Shown here piece after piece: positions 14,766-23,374 of a stretch of DNA of 46,129 nucleotides (positions are counted from its first letter, which is position 1; each line of letters opens with the position of its first letter). This stretch comes from Lachnospiraceae bacterium. GTDB taxonomy: Bacteria > Bacillota > Clostridia > Lachnospirales > Anaerotignaceae. Both the position numbers and the translations under genes were made by a program. The DNA is taken from assembly GCA_003543235.1 (NCBI GenBank), contig DPJA01000005.1, forward strand, positions 1 through 46,129, given 5' to 3'. The notes under the pieces are model-generated. The model saw nothing but the letters and a program-made list of their open reading frames with translations. It searched no databases and was not told the origin of the DNA.

Positions 14766-16599
14766 AGCATACACCTCCTCCAAAAGCCTTTGCTCCACAA
14801 TTAGAGCATTCCTGTCTGCAATTAGGTGTAACTTCGCCCTTTAAAGCCTTTTCTCTTTCACTTATTAAAAATTGACGTGACACACCAACAGAAATATGGT
14901 CCCAAGGAAGTATTTCATCGTAGCTTCTAACACGATTGGCATAGAACGAAGGGTCAACGCCTGCATCCTCAAATGCCTTTGTCCATCCCTCCCAATTAAA
15001 CTTGTCCGTCCAACCGTCGTAACGGCAACCGTTTTGCCAAGCATTGTATAAAACCTTGCCAATACGTCTATCTCCCCTTGCCATAACGCCCTCAAGGGAA
15101 CTCATTTTTGTATTGTGGTAGGTAAAACGCACTTGCTTGCGTGTTATACTTTTTTTGGCTATACGTGCCTTAGTTCCAAAACTTTCGTAGGTATCCTGTG
15201 CGTCCCACTGGAAAGGTGTGAATGGTTTTGGCACAAAACAAGAGGCACTGGCATTTACCGTAACAGGTCTTGGCCTGTCCTCCTTTGGTATCTCAAAAAA
15301 CTTGGAAACTATTTTGTCTGTAAGGTCGCCTATACCCAACAAATCTTCCTCTGTTTCCGTTGGCAAGCCTAGCATAAAATATAGCTTAACCTTTGTCCAG
15401 CCACCGTCAAAAGCAAGCTTACATCCGTCAAGTATAACCTCTTCACTAAGGTTTTTGTTTATTACATTTCTAAGACGCTGTGTTCCAGCCTCTGCTGCAA
15501 AGGTAAGACTGCTTTTTCTTACCTCTTGAATTTTTTCCATCAATTCAATTGAAAACGCATCTATTCTAAGGGAAGGAAGTGAGATGTTTACCGACTTGTC
15601 CTTAAATTCGTCAAGAAGTCCGTTTGCAAGCTCTGGAAAGCAAGTAAAATCGCTGGTACTAAGGGAAATAAGGGAAATTTCTTCATGCCCAGAACATTTC
15701 ACCAAATTTTTAGCCTGTTGAAGAAGTGTTGGAGCTGTTTTTTCTCTTACAGGGCGATAAACAAACCCTGCCTGACAAAAACGACATCCTCTTATGCAGC
15801 CACGAAAAAGCTCAAGCGTAACCCTATCATGTACTACCTCAATTAGCGGTACTAACTGCTTTTCAGGATAAAACACCTTGTCCAAATCCTTAACAATAAC
15901 CTTTTTAATTATTTTGCGTGCTTTTGGATGGTTTGGCTCAAAACTGGCTATTTCTCCATTTTCTTTGTAGCTAACGTCATAAAACTTAGGCATATATAAC
16001 CCGTCAAGCTCCAAAAGGCTTTCCAAAAACTCCGCCTTGCTTCCGCCTGATTTTTTATGCTCCTTATACATATCAAGAATTTGGTCATAAAGCACCTCGC
16101 CCTCGCCAAGGTAAAAAATATCCACAAAATCCGCCAATGGCTCAGGATTGTATGCACAAGAGCCTCCGCAGATTATTATAGGGTCATCCTCCGTTCGCTC
16201 ACTGCTTAAAACAGGTATATGGCTCATCTCCAGCATATTTATAAGGTTTGTATAGCAAAGCTCATACTGAAGTGTAAAGCCAACAAAATCAAAATCACTT
16301 AAAGCGTCCTGGCTTTCAAGGGCAAACATAGGTATATTGTTTTCACGCATTTTTTCTTCCAAATCTGTCCATGGCGAAAAAGCCCTTTCACAATAAGTAT
16401 CCTCACGTCTGTTAAGAAAGTAGTATAATATCTGAAGACCCAAATGGCTCATGCCAACCTCGTAAACATCAGGAAAACAAAACGCAAACCTTATATCCAC
16501 ATTTTTAGGGTCTTTTTTTACCATATTAACTTCTCGGCCAACATATCTTGCTGGCTTTTCAACCTGCAAAAGTATTTCGTCGGGAATTGCATTTTTCAT
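14746..16599 (-). CDS. TIGR03960-family radical SAM protein
   Basis: A 617-residue protein. The N-terminal part (about 1-250) resembles a B12-binding-like Rossmann region with YEVGMSHLGLQILY and IICGGSCAYNPEP. The radical SAM core carries C268, C272, C275 (FRGCIRGCRFCQAGF), the [4Fe-4S]/SAM site. A cysteine cluster near the C-terminus (CRQECSNCGAKAFGGGVC) may bind a further metal. The reaction is unknown. Translational overlap with DUF2344 and coupling to RNase E/G point to one functional unit. Confidence 0.9.
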   Translation of the reverse strand: MKNAIPDEILLQVEKPARYVGREVNMVKKDPKNVDIRFAFCFPDVYEVGMSHLGLQILYYFLNRREDTYCERAFSPWTDLEEKMRENNIPMFALESQDALSDFDFVGFTLQYELCYTNLINMLEMSHIPVLSSERTEDDPIIICGGSCAYNPEPLADFVDIFYLGEGEVLYDQILDMYKEHKKSGGSKAEFLESLLELDGLYMPKFYDVSYKENGEIASFEPNHPKARKIIKKVIVKDLDKVFYPEKQLVPLIEVVHDRVTLELFRGCIRGCRFCQAGFVYRPVREKTAPTLLQQAKNLVKCSGHEEISLISLSTSDFTCFPELANGLLDEFKDKSVNISLPSLRIDAFSIELMEKIQEVRKSSLTFAAEAGTQRLRNVINKNLSEEVILDGCKLAFDGGWTKVKLYFMLGLPTETEEDLLGIGDLTDKIVSKFFEIPKEDRPRPVTVNASASCFVPKPFTPFQWDAQDTYESFGTKARIAKKSITRKQVRFTYHNTKMSSLEGVMARGDRRIGKVLYNAWQNGCRYDGWTDKFNWEGWTKAFEDAGVDPSFYANRVRSYDEILPWDHISVGVSRQFLISEREKALKGEVTPNCRQECSNCGAKAFGGGVCYDDIQV

Positions 16600-16639
16600 T
16601 TAATTATCCTCCATTTTGGTATATCTAAAAAACCATTAT

Positions 16640-16648
16640 TTTATATCA
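16640..16648 (-). promoter_or_regulatory. extended -10 promoter for the radical SAM / DUF2344 / rng unit
   Basis: TGATATAAA on the minus strand (TG, one base, TATAAA) lies about 40 bases before the start codon. No good -35 is seen, as is acceptable with an extended -10. Confidence 0.5.
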
Positions 16649-16676
16649 TACCCTAAAGGAACAATAATTGCACTAA

Positions 16677-17024
16677 TTAATTTGCCTCAGCTGCATCATT
16701 AGGCAAAAATACCTCTTCCACTGAATCTTCAACTTTTTTTGGCATTTCTTTTTCCTTAAATGCCATCAGTTTTTTAATGCCATTTTGGCTTATTTGCTTT
16801 GCCTGTTCTACTGTAATGTTTTCACTTATGGCTGTTTTAAGGTTTAACTGCAATTTTTCTGCCTCTGGTATGTTTAAATTGGCAATTGCCAGTGTAAATA
16901 AAATCATTATCACACTTACATATACCTTAACCATCATACTATCATTTTTCTCCTCAACGCTGTTATTACCATATTTTTTATATGCTGTGGTTTTTTTGCG
17001 TGGATATATACTCTTATTTTTCAT
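16677..17024 (-). CDS. short single-TM protein, possibly a truncated SpoIVFA/M23-type membrane protein
   Basis: A 115-residue protein. The basic N-terminus (MKNKSIYPRKKTTAYKKYG) is followed by one transmembrane segment (about 30-49, VKVYVSVIMILFTLAIANLN) and an outside segment with an ENITVEQAKQISQNGIKKL region. It ends in an acidic tail. A GAGGTGA ribosome binding site supports translation. In related clostridia the slot upstream of the TIGR03960 gene often holds a SpoIVFA-like M23 peptidase with a similar membrane-anchor region. Here no peptidase domain follows before the next gene. The homology is inferred, not proven. Confidence 0.6.
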   Translation of the reverse strand: MKNKSIYPRKKTTAYKKYGNNSVEEKNDSMMVKVYVSVIMILFTLAIANLNIPEAEKLQLNLKTAISENITVEQAKQISQNGIKKLMAFKEKEMPKKVEDSVEEVFLPNDAAEAN

Positions 17025-17121
17025 AATACAAAATCACCTCAGAATATTTCTATTCCAAAGTTCACAAAATATTCATTTGCAACCCATGATAATTTAATAT
17101 ATAATTACTTTTGGTCTAAAT

Positions 17122-17130
17122 TGTTATAAT
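17122..17130 (+). promoter_or_regulatory. extended -10 promoter of the lipoprotein gene
   Basis: TGTTATAAT (TG, one base, perfect TATAAT) lies about 30 bases before the start codon. The -35 region is weak. Confidence 0.55.
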
Positions 17131-17160
17131 ATCAGCAAAACTTTTAGGAGGACATTACTT

Positions 17161-18171
17161 ATGAAAAAATTTATGATTAGCATTATGTGCCTAATTTTAT
17201 GCCTTAGCGTATTCACTGGCTGTTCAAAAAAAGAAGAAATCAACAATGACCGCACTGTAACTGTTGAAGAATTGGGGCTTACATATACCACCCCTGACGA
17301 ATGGCGTAGCTATCAAGAAACTAATATTTACCCTGTTACACTTAAAGGTGAGGGTACCTTTGCAGAAGTTGTTTATGGCTATATAACCACAAAGGATATG
17401 CAACGCCTTGACAGCGGGGAAGAAACCTCTATTATAAACTGCCTTAACAACATTTGCGAAATTATTGTTGCTAAAACTGAAAACTTTGAAAACGGTACTT
17501 TAGCAAACCTTCTTGCTGAGTATCAAAACTCTCAAAAATTGTCTGAGCAAGGTGAATACAGCTATTATATTGCCTATGGAAATACAAAAGCTCTTTCCAC
17601 CCTTACAGGTCAAGACCTTGCAAACTACAATGAAATTTTAGCAGCTGTGCCATCCCTTACATCAAGCATTTCTACAAAAGCCTTTGATGACACACTTTTG
17701 CAAGCCAAAGAAGATGTATATGCAAAAACAATTACCTTTGATACAACCGCCCTAGAGGGTGCCGAAGTGGACAGTACGATTTTTGCCGACTATGACTTAA
17801 CTGTTTTAAACTTTAGCGGAACTTATACCTATCCTGAATCTGATGAATTTGCAGTTTTACAGGAGGTATACCAAACAGCTTTAGACAGCAACGAAAAAAT
17901 AAACGTAATTTCTGCAATTATTGATACACCAGCTGAGGAAGCCGAGGCAACTGCTCTTAAAGCAAAAAATGCCGCTGGTGCAAAATTCCTTACTATTAAA
18001 CTGGATACTCTCCTTGCCAACTGGGTTACAAATAACCTTAATGGAGTTCCATCTACGGTTTTTGTAGACAGCAACGGTCAGATAGTTGGTGAAGCTCTTG
18101 AGGGAACTAAATCTGCTGAAACCTACATTAAAGAAATGAATGCTCGACTTGAAGAAGTTAAGAGCAGATAA
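17161..18171 (+). CDS. lipoprotein with a degenerate TlpA/thioredoxin-like C-terminal domain
   Basis: A 336-residue protein. The signal peptide ends in lipobox VFTGC with C21 as the lipidated residue, so it is a membrane-anchored exported protein. Residues about 195-336 follow the thioredoxin/TlpA pattern: a strand LTVLNFSGTYTYPESDEF sits where TlpA proteins have NFWATWCGPC. The cis-proline strand GVPSTVFVDSNGQIVGEALEG is intact. Both redox cysteines are missing, so thiol exchange is unlikely. A binding or chaperone role is possible but unknown. A strong AGGAGG lies 9 bases before the ATG. It stands alone and converges on recQ. Confidence 0.8.
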   Translation: MKKFMISIMCLILCLSVFTGCSKKEEINNDRTVTVEELGLTYTTPDEWRSYQETNIYPVTLKGEGTFAEVVYGYITTKDMQRLDSGEETSIINCLNNICEIIVAKTENFENGTLANLLAEYQNSQKLSEQGEYSYYIAYGNTKALSTLTGQDLANYNEILAAVPSLTSSISTKAFDDTLLQAKEDVYAKTITFDTTALEGAEVDSTIFADYDLTVLNFSGTYTYPESDEFAVLQEVYQTALDSNEKINVISAIIDTPAEEAEATALKAKNAAGAKFLTIKLDTLLANWVTNNLNGVPSTVFVDSNGQIVGEALEGTKSAETYIKEMNARLEEVKSR

Positions 18172-18196
18172 TGTATGCACCACAATACTAAAACTT

Positions 18197-18232
18197 AAAA
18201 CAAAACCGTGTATATCCTCACGGTTTTGTTTT
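18197..18232. terminator. bidirectional terminator between the lipoprotein gene and recQ
   Basis: Perfect 14-bp inverted repeat AAAACAAAACCGTG / CACGGTTTTGTTTT with an 8-base loop. The last codons and the stop of recQ lie inside the hairpin, so the two convergent genes share it. Confidence 0.88.
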
Positions 18233-19708
18233 GTTTATAACCTCTAAAAATGCACTTCCATACTGCTGTAGCTTTTTATAACCAACGCCTGATATTTCCA
18301 AAAACTCTTCATCATTTTTTGGCAGTTTTCGACACATATCATACAGTGACGCATCCGAAAATACAACAAAAGCTGGTACTCCCTGTGCCATTGAAAGTTT
18401 CATTCTAACTTTTTTAAGTTCATTTAGCAACTTCCCATCAAGACTGGCAATAATACGCTTTTTACGTTCCTTTTCAGTTATTTTTTCATAACAATTGAAG
18501 CAGTTGCCGCACCCTTCTTTCACATCTTCTCCAAAATATCTAAGGACATATGTACGCAGACACTCCGTTGTTTGGCAATAAAAAATTATTTGTTCAAGAC
18601 GACGTAGGTCCTGTGCTATCATCTGCTGTTTTACCTTTTCGTCTGTTAATTCGTTTCCACCGTTTTGTCGGCTGTTTTCTATTAAAAATTTGTTGGTTGA
18701 AACATCGTTGCCACTATAGAGTAAAATACATTGTGCACTTTCTCCATCACGACCCGCACGCCCTGCCTCTTGGTAATAGCTTTCTATATCCTTTGGCATA
18801 TTAAAATGCACAACAAACCTAACGTCAGATTTATCTATGCCCATGCCAAATGCGTTTGTGGCAACCATAATGTTTATCTCATCATATATAAATTTTTCTT
18901 GATTTTCTTTTCGTTCCTCAGCCTCAAGACCTGCATGGTATCTTGTTGCCTTAAAACCCTCCTCTTTAAGCATTTGACATACCTCTTCAACCTTTTTACG
19001 TGTTGTGCAGTATACAATGCCACTTTCATTTTTATGCTCCCTAACTATGTTCATAAGCTCGATTTTCTTGCTTTGCTTTTTTCTTACTTCATAATAAAGA
19101 TTTTTTCTGTCAAAACCTGTAACCACCTGTATAGGGCTGTTAAGGTTAAGCATCTTTACTATGTCATCCTTTACTCTGGTTGTTGCTGTTGCAGTAAATG
19201 CTGTTATAATTGGTCGTACTTTAAGCCCATTCACAAATTGAGTTATGTCTAAATAGCTTGGTCTAAAGTCCTGTCCCCATTGGGAAACACAGTGTGCTTC
19301 GTCAACCGCCACCATTGCAATATTTACTTTTTCCACAAAATTTTGAAATCGCCACGTAAGCAATCTTTCTGGTGCAACATAAATTATTTTGTATTTTCCG
19401 CCTGCTGCAAAATCCAAGGCTTTAAGATACTGCCTTTCTGTAAGGGAACTATTTAAAAATGCCGCTGGCACACCTGCCGCCACCAGTGTTGAAACTTGGT
19501 CTTTCATAAGTGAAACCAGCGGAGATATAACTATTGTTATTCCATCCATGACCATTGCTGGCACTTGAAAACATAAACTTTTGCCTGCACCTGTAGGCAT
19601 TATTCCAAGGGCATCCTTGCCCAACAAAATTGCATCCACTATCTGCTCTTGTCCATGACGAAAAGAGTCATATCCAAAATATGTATTTAAAATTTCGTAT
19701 TTATCCAT
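18218..19708 (-). CDS. recQ: RecQ-family ATP-dependent DNA helicase (short form)
   Basis: A 3'-5' DNA helicase for repair and recombination, 496 residues. Walker A is MPTGAGKS (37-44), motif II is DEAHCVSQWGQDFRP, and motif VI is YYQEAGRAGRDG. A zinc-binding part (CLRTYVLRYFG then CGNCFNC) follows. An HRDC-like domain begins almost at once (LLNELKKVRMKLSMAQGVPAF) with a hairpin GVGYKKLQQYG at the end. The winged-helix part of the RQC region, present in E. coli RecQ (about 600 residues), appears to be missing. The only Shine-Dalgarno (AGGAGA) sits about 15 bases before the ATG, an unusually long spacing. Confidence 0.92.
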   Translation of the reverse strand: MDKYEILNTYFGYDSFRHGQEQIVDAILLGKDALGIMPTGAGKSLCFQVPAMVMDGITIVISPLVSLMKDQVSTLVAAGVPAAFLNSSLTERQYLKALDFAAGGKYKIIYVAPERLLTWRFQNFVEKVNIAMVAVDEAHCVSQWGQDFRPSYLDITQFVNGLKVRPIITAFTATATTRVKDDIVKMLNLNSPIQVVTGFDRKNLYYEVRKKQSKKIELMNIVREHKNESGIVYCTTRKKVEEVCQMLKEEGFKATRYHAGLEAEERKENQEKFIYDEINIMVATNAFGMGIDKSDVRFVVHFNMPKDIESYYQEAGRAGRDGESAQCILLYSGNDVSTNKFLIENSRQNGGNELTDEKVKQQMIAQDLRRLEQIIFYCQTTECLRTYVLRYFGEDVKEGCGNCFNCYEKITEKERKKRIIASLDGKLLNELKKVRMKLSMAQGVPAFVVFSDASLYDMCRKLPKNDEEFLEISGVGYKKLQQYGSAFLEVINKTKP

Positions 19709-19741
19709 AAGGCAATTACCATGTCTCCTTTTTTTGTATTC

Positions 19742-19789
19742 AAGTATATCACATTTAATTTAACCTAACTACCGTTTTGTGATATACTT
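19742..19789. promoter_or_regulatory. mirror-image divergent promoters of recQ and tex
   Basis: A perfect 12-bp inverted repeat AAGTATATCACA (19742-19753) / TGTGATATACTT (19778-19789) contains an extended -10, TGATATACT, pointing outward on each strand: toward recQ at 19743-19748 and toward tex at 19783-19788. The 24 bases between the arms hold both weak -35 regions. Confidence 0.65.
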
Positions 19790-19822
19790 AAGAACAATAA
19801 AATTTTACAAAGGAGTGTAAGT

Positions 19823-21988
19823 ATGACAAAAATAATCAATATTTTAGCAAAGGAGCTTAATCTTAACCCTTCTCATATAGAAAATGTAATAACCTTAATT
19901 GATGAAGGAAACACAATTCCTTTTATTGCACGATACCGTAAGGAACTTACAGGCACAATGGATGACCAAATTCTGCGTCAGCTTGACGAAAGACTTAACT
20001 ATCTGCGTGGTCTTGATAAACGACGCCATGAAATTACCACTTCAATTGACGCACAAGGAAAGCTTACTGACCAGCTTGTGCAGAATATTGAAAATGCGGA
20101 AACCCTTGCCTCTCTTGAGGATATCTACCGTCCATATAAACAAAAACGCAGAACCCGTGGCACAATGGCACGTGAAAAAGGTCTTGAGCCACTTGCAGCA
20201 ATACTTTTTGCTCAAAACCTTAAAATTGGTAATATCGAAAAACTTGCATCACCTTATATTAATGATGAAAAAGGTGTGGCAACGGTAGAAGATGCCCTTA
20301 GTGGTGCTTCAGATATTATAGCCGAGGACATATCCGATATTGCTGAAATAAGGAGCAAGCTTCGTGTACTGTTTACCAAAAAAGGCATTCTTTCATCTAA
20401 AGGAACAACTGAAGATGACAGCGTTTATCGCTTATATTATGATTTTAGCCAACCTATTGCAAAACTTCCAAGCCATCGAATACTTGCTGTAAACCGTGGC
20501 GAAAACGAGAAGTTTTTGAAAGTATCCTTGGAAATTGACCTCCAAACTGCCCTTGATATAATACGCCGAATTGTATTAAAACAAGGCAGCATATCCACAG
20601 ATTTTGTTAACACTGCTATTGAAGATTCCTATAAACGCCTTATTTTTCCATCTATAGAGCGTGAAATAAGAAATCAGCTGACGGATATAGCTTCACAACA
20701 GGCAATAAGTATGTTTGCCCTTAACCTTGAGCCACTGCTTATGCAGCCACCTGTTAAAAACAAAGTTACTATGGGTTTTGACCCTGCTTATCGCACAGGC
20801 TGCAAAATAGCCGTGGTAGACGGAACAGGCATGGTGCTTGACACCACTGTTGTTTATCCAACACCGCCTGCAAACAAAAAAGAGGAAGCTGCCAAAAAGC
20901 TCAATCAGCTTATTGACAAGCACAAAATTGAGGTGATTGCTATAGGTAATGGTACTGCCTCAAAAGAGTCTGAAATTTTTATTGCAGAGCTTATTAAGGA
21001 CATACCTTCAGTTGCATACATGATGGTAAATGAGGCTGGTGCATCAGTATATTCAGCCTCAAAGCTTGGTGCTGAGGAATTTCCAGAATACGATGTATCT
21101 CTCAGGTCTGCTGTTTCCATAGCAAGAAGATTGCAAGACCCTCTTGCTGAGCTTGTTAAAATAGACCCAAAATCAATTGGTGTCGGGCAGTATCAGCATG
21201 ATATGCCACAGGCAGAACTTGGCGAAACACTTACAGGCGTTGTGGAAAACTGTGTTGGACGTGTTGGTGTAGACCTTAACACAGCCTCCCCGTCACTGCT
21301 TTCCCGTGTTTCAGGTCTTAACGAAACCATAGCAAAAAATATAGTTGCTTTCAGAAATGAAAATGGTATTTTTACAGACAGAAAAACTCTTAAAAAAGTT
21401 GCAAAACTAGGGCCTAAGGCATTTGTGCAGTGTGCTGGATTCTTGCGTGTTGGAGAAAGCAAAAATATATTGGATAACACCTCGGTTCATCCCGAATCCT
21501 ACAGTGCAGCTGAAAAATTGCTTGAGCTTTGCCACTACACTGAAATGGATGTTAAGAACAACAACCTTATTGAACTAAGAGATAGGGTTGCAAAATTAGG
21601 TGAACAAAACATTGCAGAAATATGTGGTGTTGGTGTACCAACAATTAAGGATATTATTACCGAACTGCTTAAACCAGGTCGTGACCCACGTGACGAATTG
21701 CCAGCACCAATGCTGCGTACCGACATATTGGATATGAAGGACTTAAAGTCGGGAATGGAGCTTACAGGGACTGTGAGAAATGTAGTTGATTTCGGCGTAT
21801 TTGTGGATATTGGTGTGCATCAAGATGGGCTTGTGCATATATCACAATGCTGTAACAAATTTATAAAGCACCCATCTGAAATTCTTAGTGTGGGGGATAT
21901 AGTTAATACCGTTGTATTGGAATGTGACCCAGACAAAAACAGAATTTCTCTTTCAATAAAACAGGCTGAAAAAAATTCAAAACCTTGA
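19823..21988 (+). CDS. tex: Tex-family transcription accessory protein
   Basis: A 721-residue nucleic-acid-binding protein. The helical N-terminal part contains IPFIARYRKELTG. A YqgF/RNase-H-like domain follows (GFDPAYRTGCKIAVVDGTG, about 320-450), then helix-hairpin-helix motifs (LNTASPSLLSRVSGLNETIAKNI region) and a C-terminal S1 domain (about 648-718, GMELTGTVRNVVDFGVFVDIG). Tex interacts with RNA polymerase and RNA and affects expression of many genes. An AAGGAG site precedes the ATG. Terminated by a strong hairpin shared with eno. Confidence 0.95.
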   Translation: MTKIINILAKELNLNPSHIENVITLIDEGNTIPFIARYRKELTGTMDDQILRQLDERLNYLRGLDKRRHEITTSIDAQGKLTDQLVQNIENAETLASLEDIYRPYKQKRRTRGTMAREKGLEPLAAILFAQNLKIGNIEKLASPYINDEKGVATVEDALSGASDIIAEDISDIAEIRSKLRVLFTKKGILSSKGTTEDDSVYRLYYDFSQPIAKLPSHRILAVNRGENEKFLKVSLEIDLQTALDIIRRIVLKQGSISTDFVNTAIEDSYKRLIFPSIEREIRNQLTDIASQQAISMFALNLEPLLMQPPVKNKVTMGFDPAYRTGCKIAVVDGTGMVLDTTVVYPTPPANKKEEAAKKLNQLIDKHKIEVIAIGNGTASKESEIFIAELIKDIPSVAYMMVNEAGASVYSASKLGAEEFPEYDVSLRSAVSIARRLQDPLAELVKIDPKSIGVGQYQHDMPQAELGETLTGVVENCVGRVGVDLNTASPSLLSRVSGLNETIAKNIVAFRNENGIFTDRKTLKKVAKLGPKAFVQCAGFLRVGESKNILDNTSVHPESYSAAEKLLELCHYTEMDVKNNNLIELRDRVAKLGEQNIAEICGVGVPTIKDIITELLKPGRDPRDELPAPMLRTDILDMKDLKSGMELTGTVRNVVDFGVFVDIGVHQDGLVHISQCCNKFIKHPSEILSVGDIVNTVVLECDPDKNRISLSIKQAEKNSKP

Positions 21989-22003
21989 TAGTTTTCATAA
22001 TTT

Positions 22004-22037
22004 AAAGCGTGCAGATTTTGTCTGCACGCTTTTTTTA
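22004..22037. terminator. strong terminator between tex and eno
   Basis: Perfect 12-bp stem AAAGCGTGCAGA / TCTGCACGCTTT with a 5-base loop and a T-run on the plus strand. On the other strand it also follows the eno stop codon and has an A/T flank, so it may serve both genes. Confidence 0.92.
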
Positions 22038-23351
22038 TTACTTCTTTATATTGAAGAATGCGTTGCGGCCTGCATATTGTGCCACTTCATCAAGTTCTTC
22101 TTCTATTCTTAACAACTGATTATATTTTGCAACACGGTCACTTCTTGCCGGTGCACCAGTCTTAATCTGTCCTGCATTAACGGCAACAACTATATCTGCA
22201 ATTGTTGCATCTTCTGTTTCTCCAGAACGATGGCTAACTACAACTGTCATATTGTTTCTATTTGCAAGTGCAATTGCATCAAATGTTTCTGTAAGTGAAC
22301 CAATCTGGTTAACCTTAATAAGGATAGAATTACCTGCTTTAAGGTCAATACCTTTTTGCAATCTTTCAGTGTTGGTAACAAATAAATCATCACCAACAAG
22401 CTGAATTTTATCGCCAAGTTCCTTGGTAAGTAACTGCCAGCCAGCCCAATCCTCTTCTGCAAGACCGTCTTCAAGGGATACAATTGGGTACTTTTCGCAA
22501 AGTGCTTTCCAAAGCTCAACCATTTCCTCGCTTGTTCTAACAATTTCTTTGCCAGCCATTTTACTTTCGCCCTCAAAGTGATATTTTCCATCTTTACCAA
22601 AAAGCTCACTTGCTGCTGGGTCCATAGCAATCATAATATCCGTGCCAAAGCCATAGCCTGATTTTTCAACTGCTTCTTTAATAAGGTCTATAACAGCATC
22701 TGCTGTAGGAAGGTCAGGTGCAAAACCACCCTCGTCACCAACTGATGTGGAAAGTCCCTTGCCTTTAAGAACTTTTTTAAGGTTATGGTAAATTTCAGCA
22801 CACATCCTAAGTGCCTCTTTAAAGCTTGAAGCACCCGTTGGCATAATCATAAATTCCTGAAAATCTACGGTATTATCAGCGTGTTTTCCGCCATTCATAA
22901 TATTCATCATTGGTACAGGCATTGTTTTTGCATTAAAGCCACCAAGGTACTGGTATAAAGGCATATCAAGGGCATTAGCCGCTGCCTTTGCAACTGCCAT
23001 GGAAACACCTAAAATTGCATTTGCTCCTAATTTAGCCTTGTTTGGTGTACCATCAAGTTCAATCATTGCCTTATCAATAGAAACCTGATTAAGTGCATTC
23101 ATTCCAATGATTTCATCTGCAATAATGGTATTTACGTTGTCTACTGCATCCTCAACACCATTACCCATATATCTTTCACCGCCGTCACGAAGTTCAACAG
23201 CTTCAAACTGACCCGTTGAAGCACCGCTTGGTACTGCGGCACGTCCCATAATTCCACCATCAACTGTAACTTCAACCTCAACTGTAGGGTTTCCTCTTGA
23301 ATCCAGAATTTCTCTTGCAAATACATCTAAAATTTCAATGTAACTTTTCAT
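22038..23351 (-). CDS. eno: enolase
   Basis: Converts 2-phosphoglycerate to phosphoenolpyruvate. The 437 residues show the family blocks AREILDSRGNPTVEVEV, SVGDEGGFAPDL, VGDDLFVTN, the signature ILIKVNQIGSLTET and SHRSGETED. It is the last gene of the pgk-tpiA-gpmI-eno operon, 23 bases after gpmI, with a GGAGG ribosome binding site. Confidence 0.98.
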   Translation of the reverse strand: MKSYIEILDVFAREILDSRGNPTVEVEVTVDGGIMGRAAVPSGASTGQFEAVELRDGGERYMGNGVEDAVDNVNTIIADEIIGMNALNQVSIDKAMIELDGTPNKAKLGANAILGVSMAVAKAAANALDMPLYQYLGGFNAKTMPVPMMNIMNGGKHADNTVDFQEFMIMPTGASSFKEALRMCAEIYHNLKKVLKGKGLSTSVGDEGGFAPDLPTADAVIDLIKEAVEKSGYGFGTDIMIAMDPAASELFGKDGKYHFEGESKMAGKEIVRTSEEMVELWKALCEKYPIVSLEDGLAEEDWAGWQLLTKELGDKIQLVGDDLFVTNTERLQKGIDLKAGNSILIKVNQIGSLTETFDAIALANRNNMTVVVSHRSGETEDATIADIVVAVNAGQIKTGAPARSDRVAKYNQLLRIEEELDEVAQYAGRNAFFNIKK

Positions 23352-23374
23352 TTTATTTTTCCTCCTAATTTATA

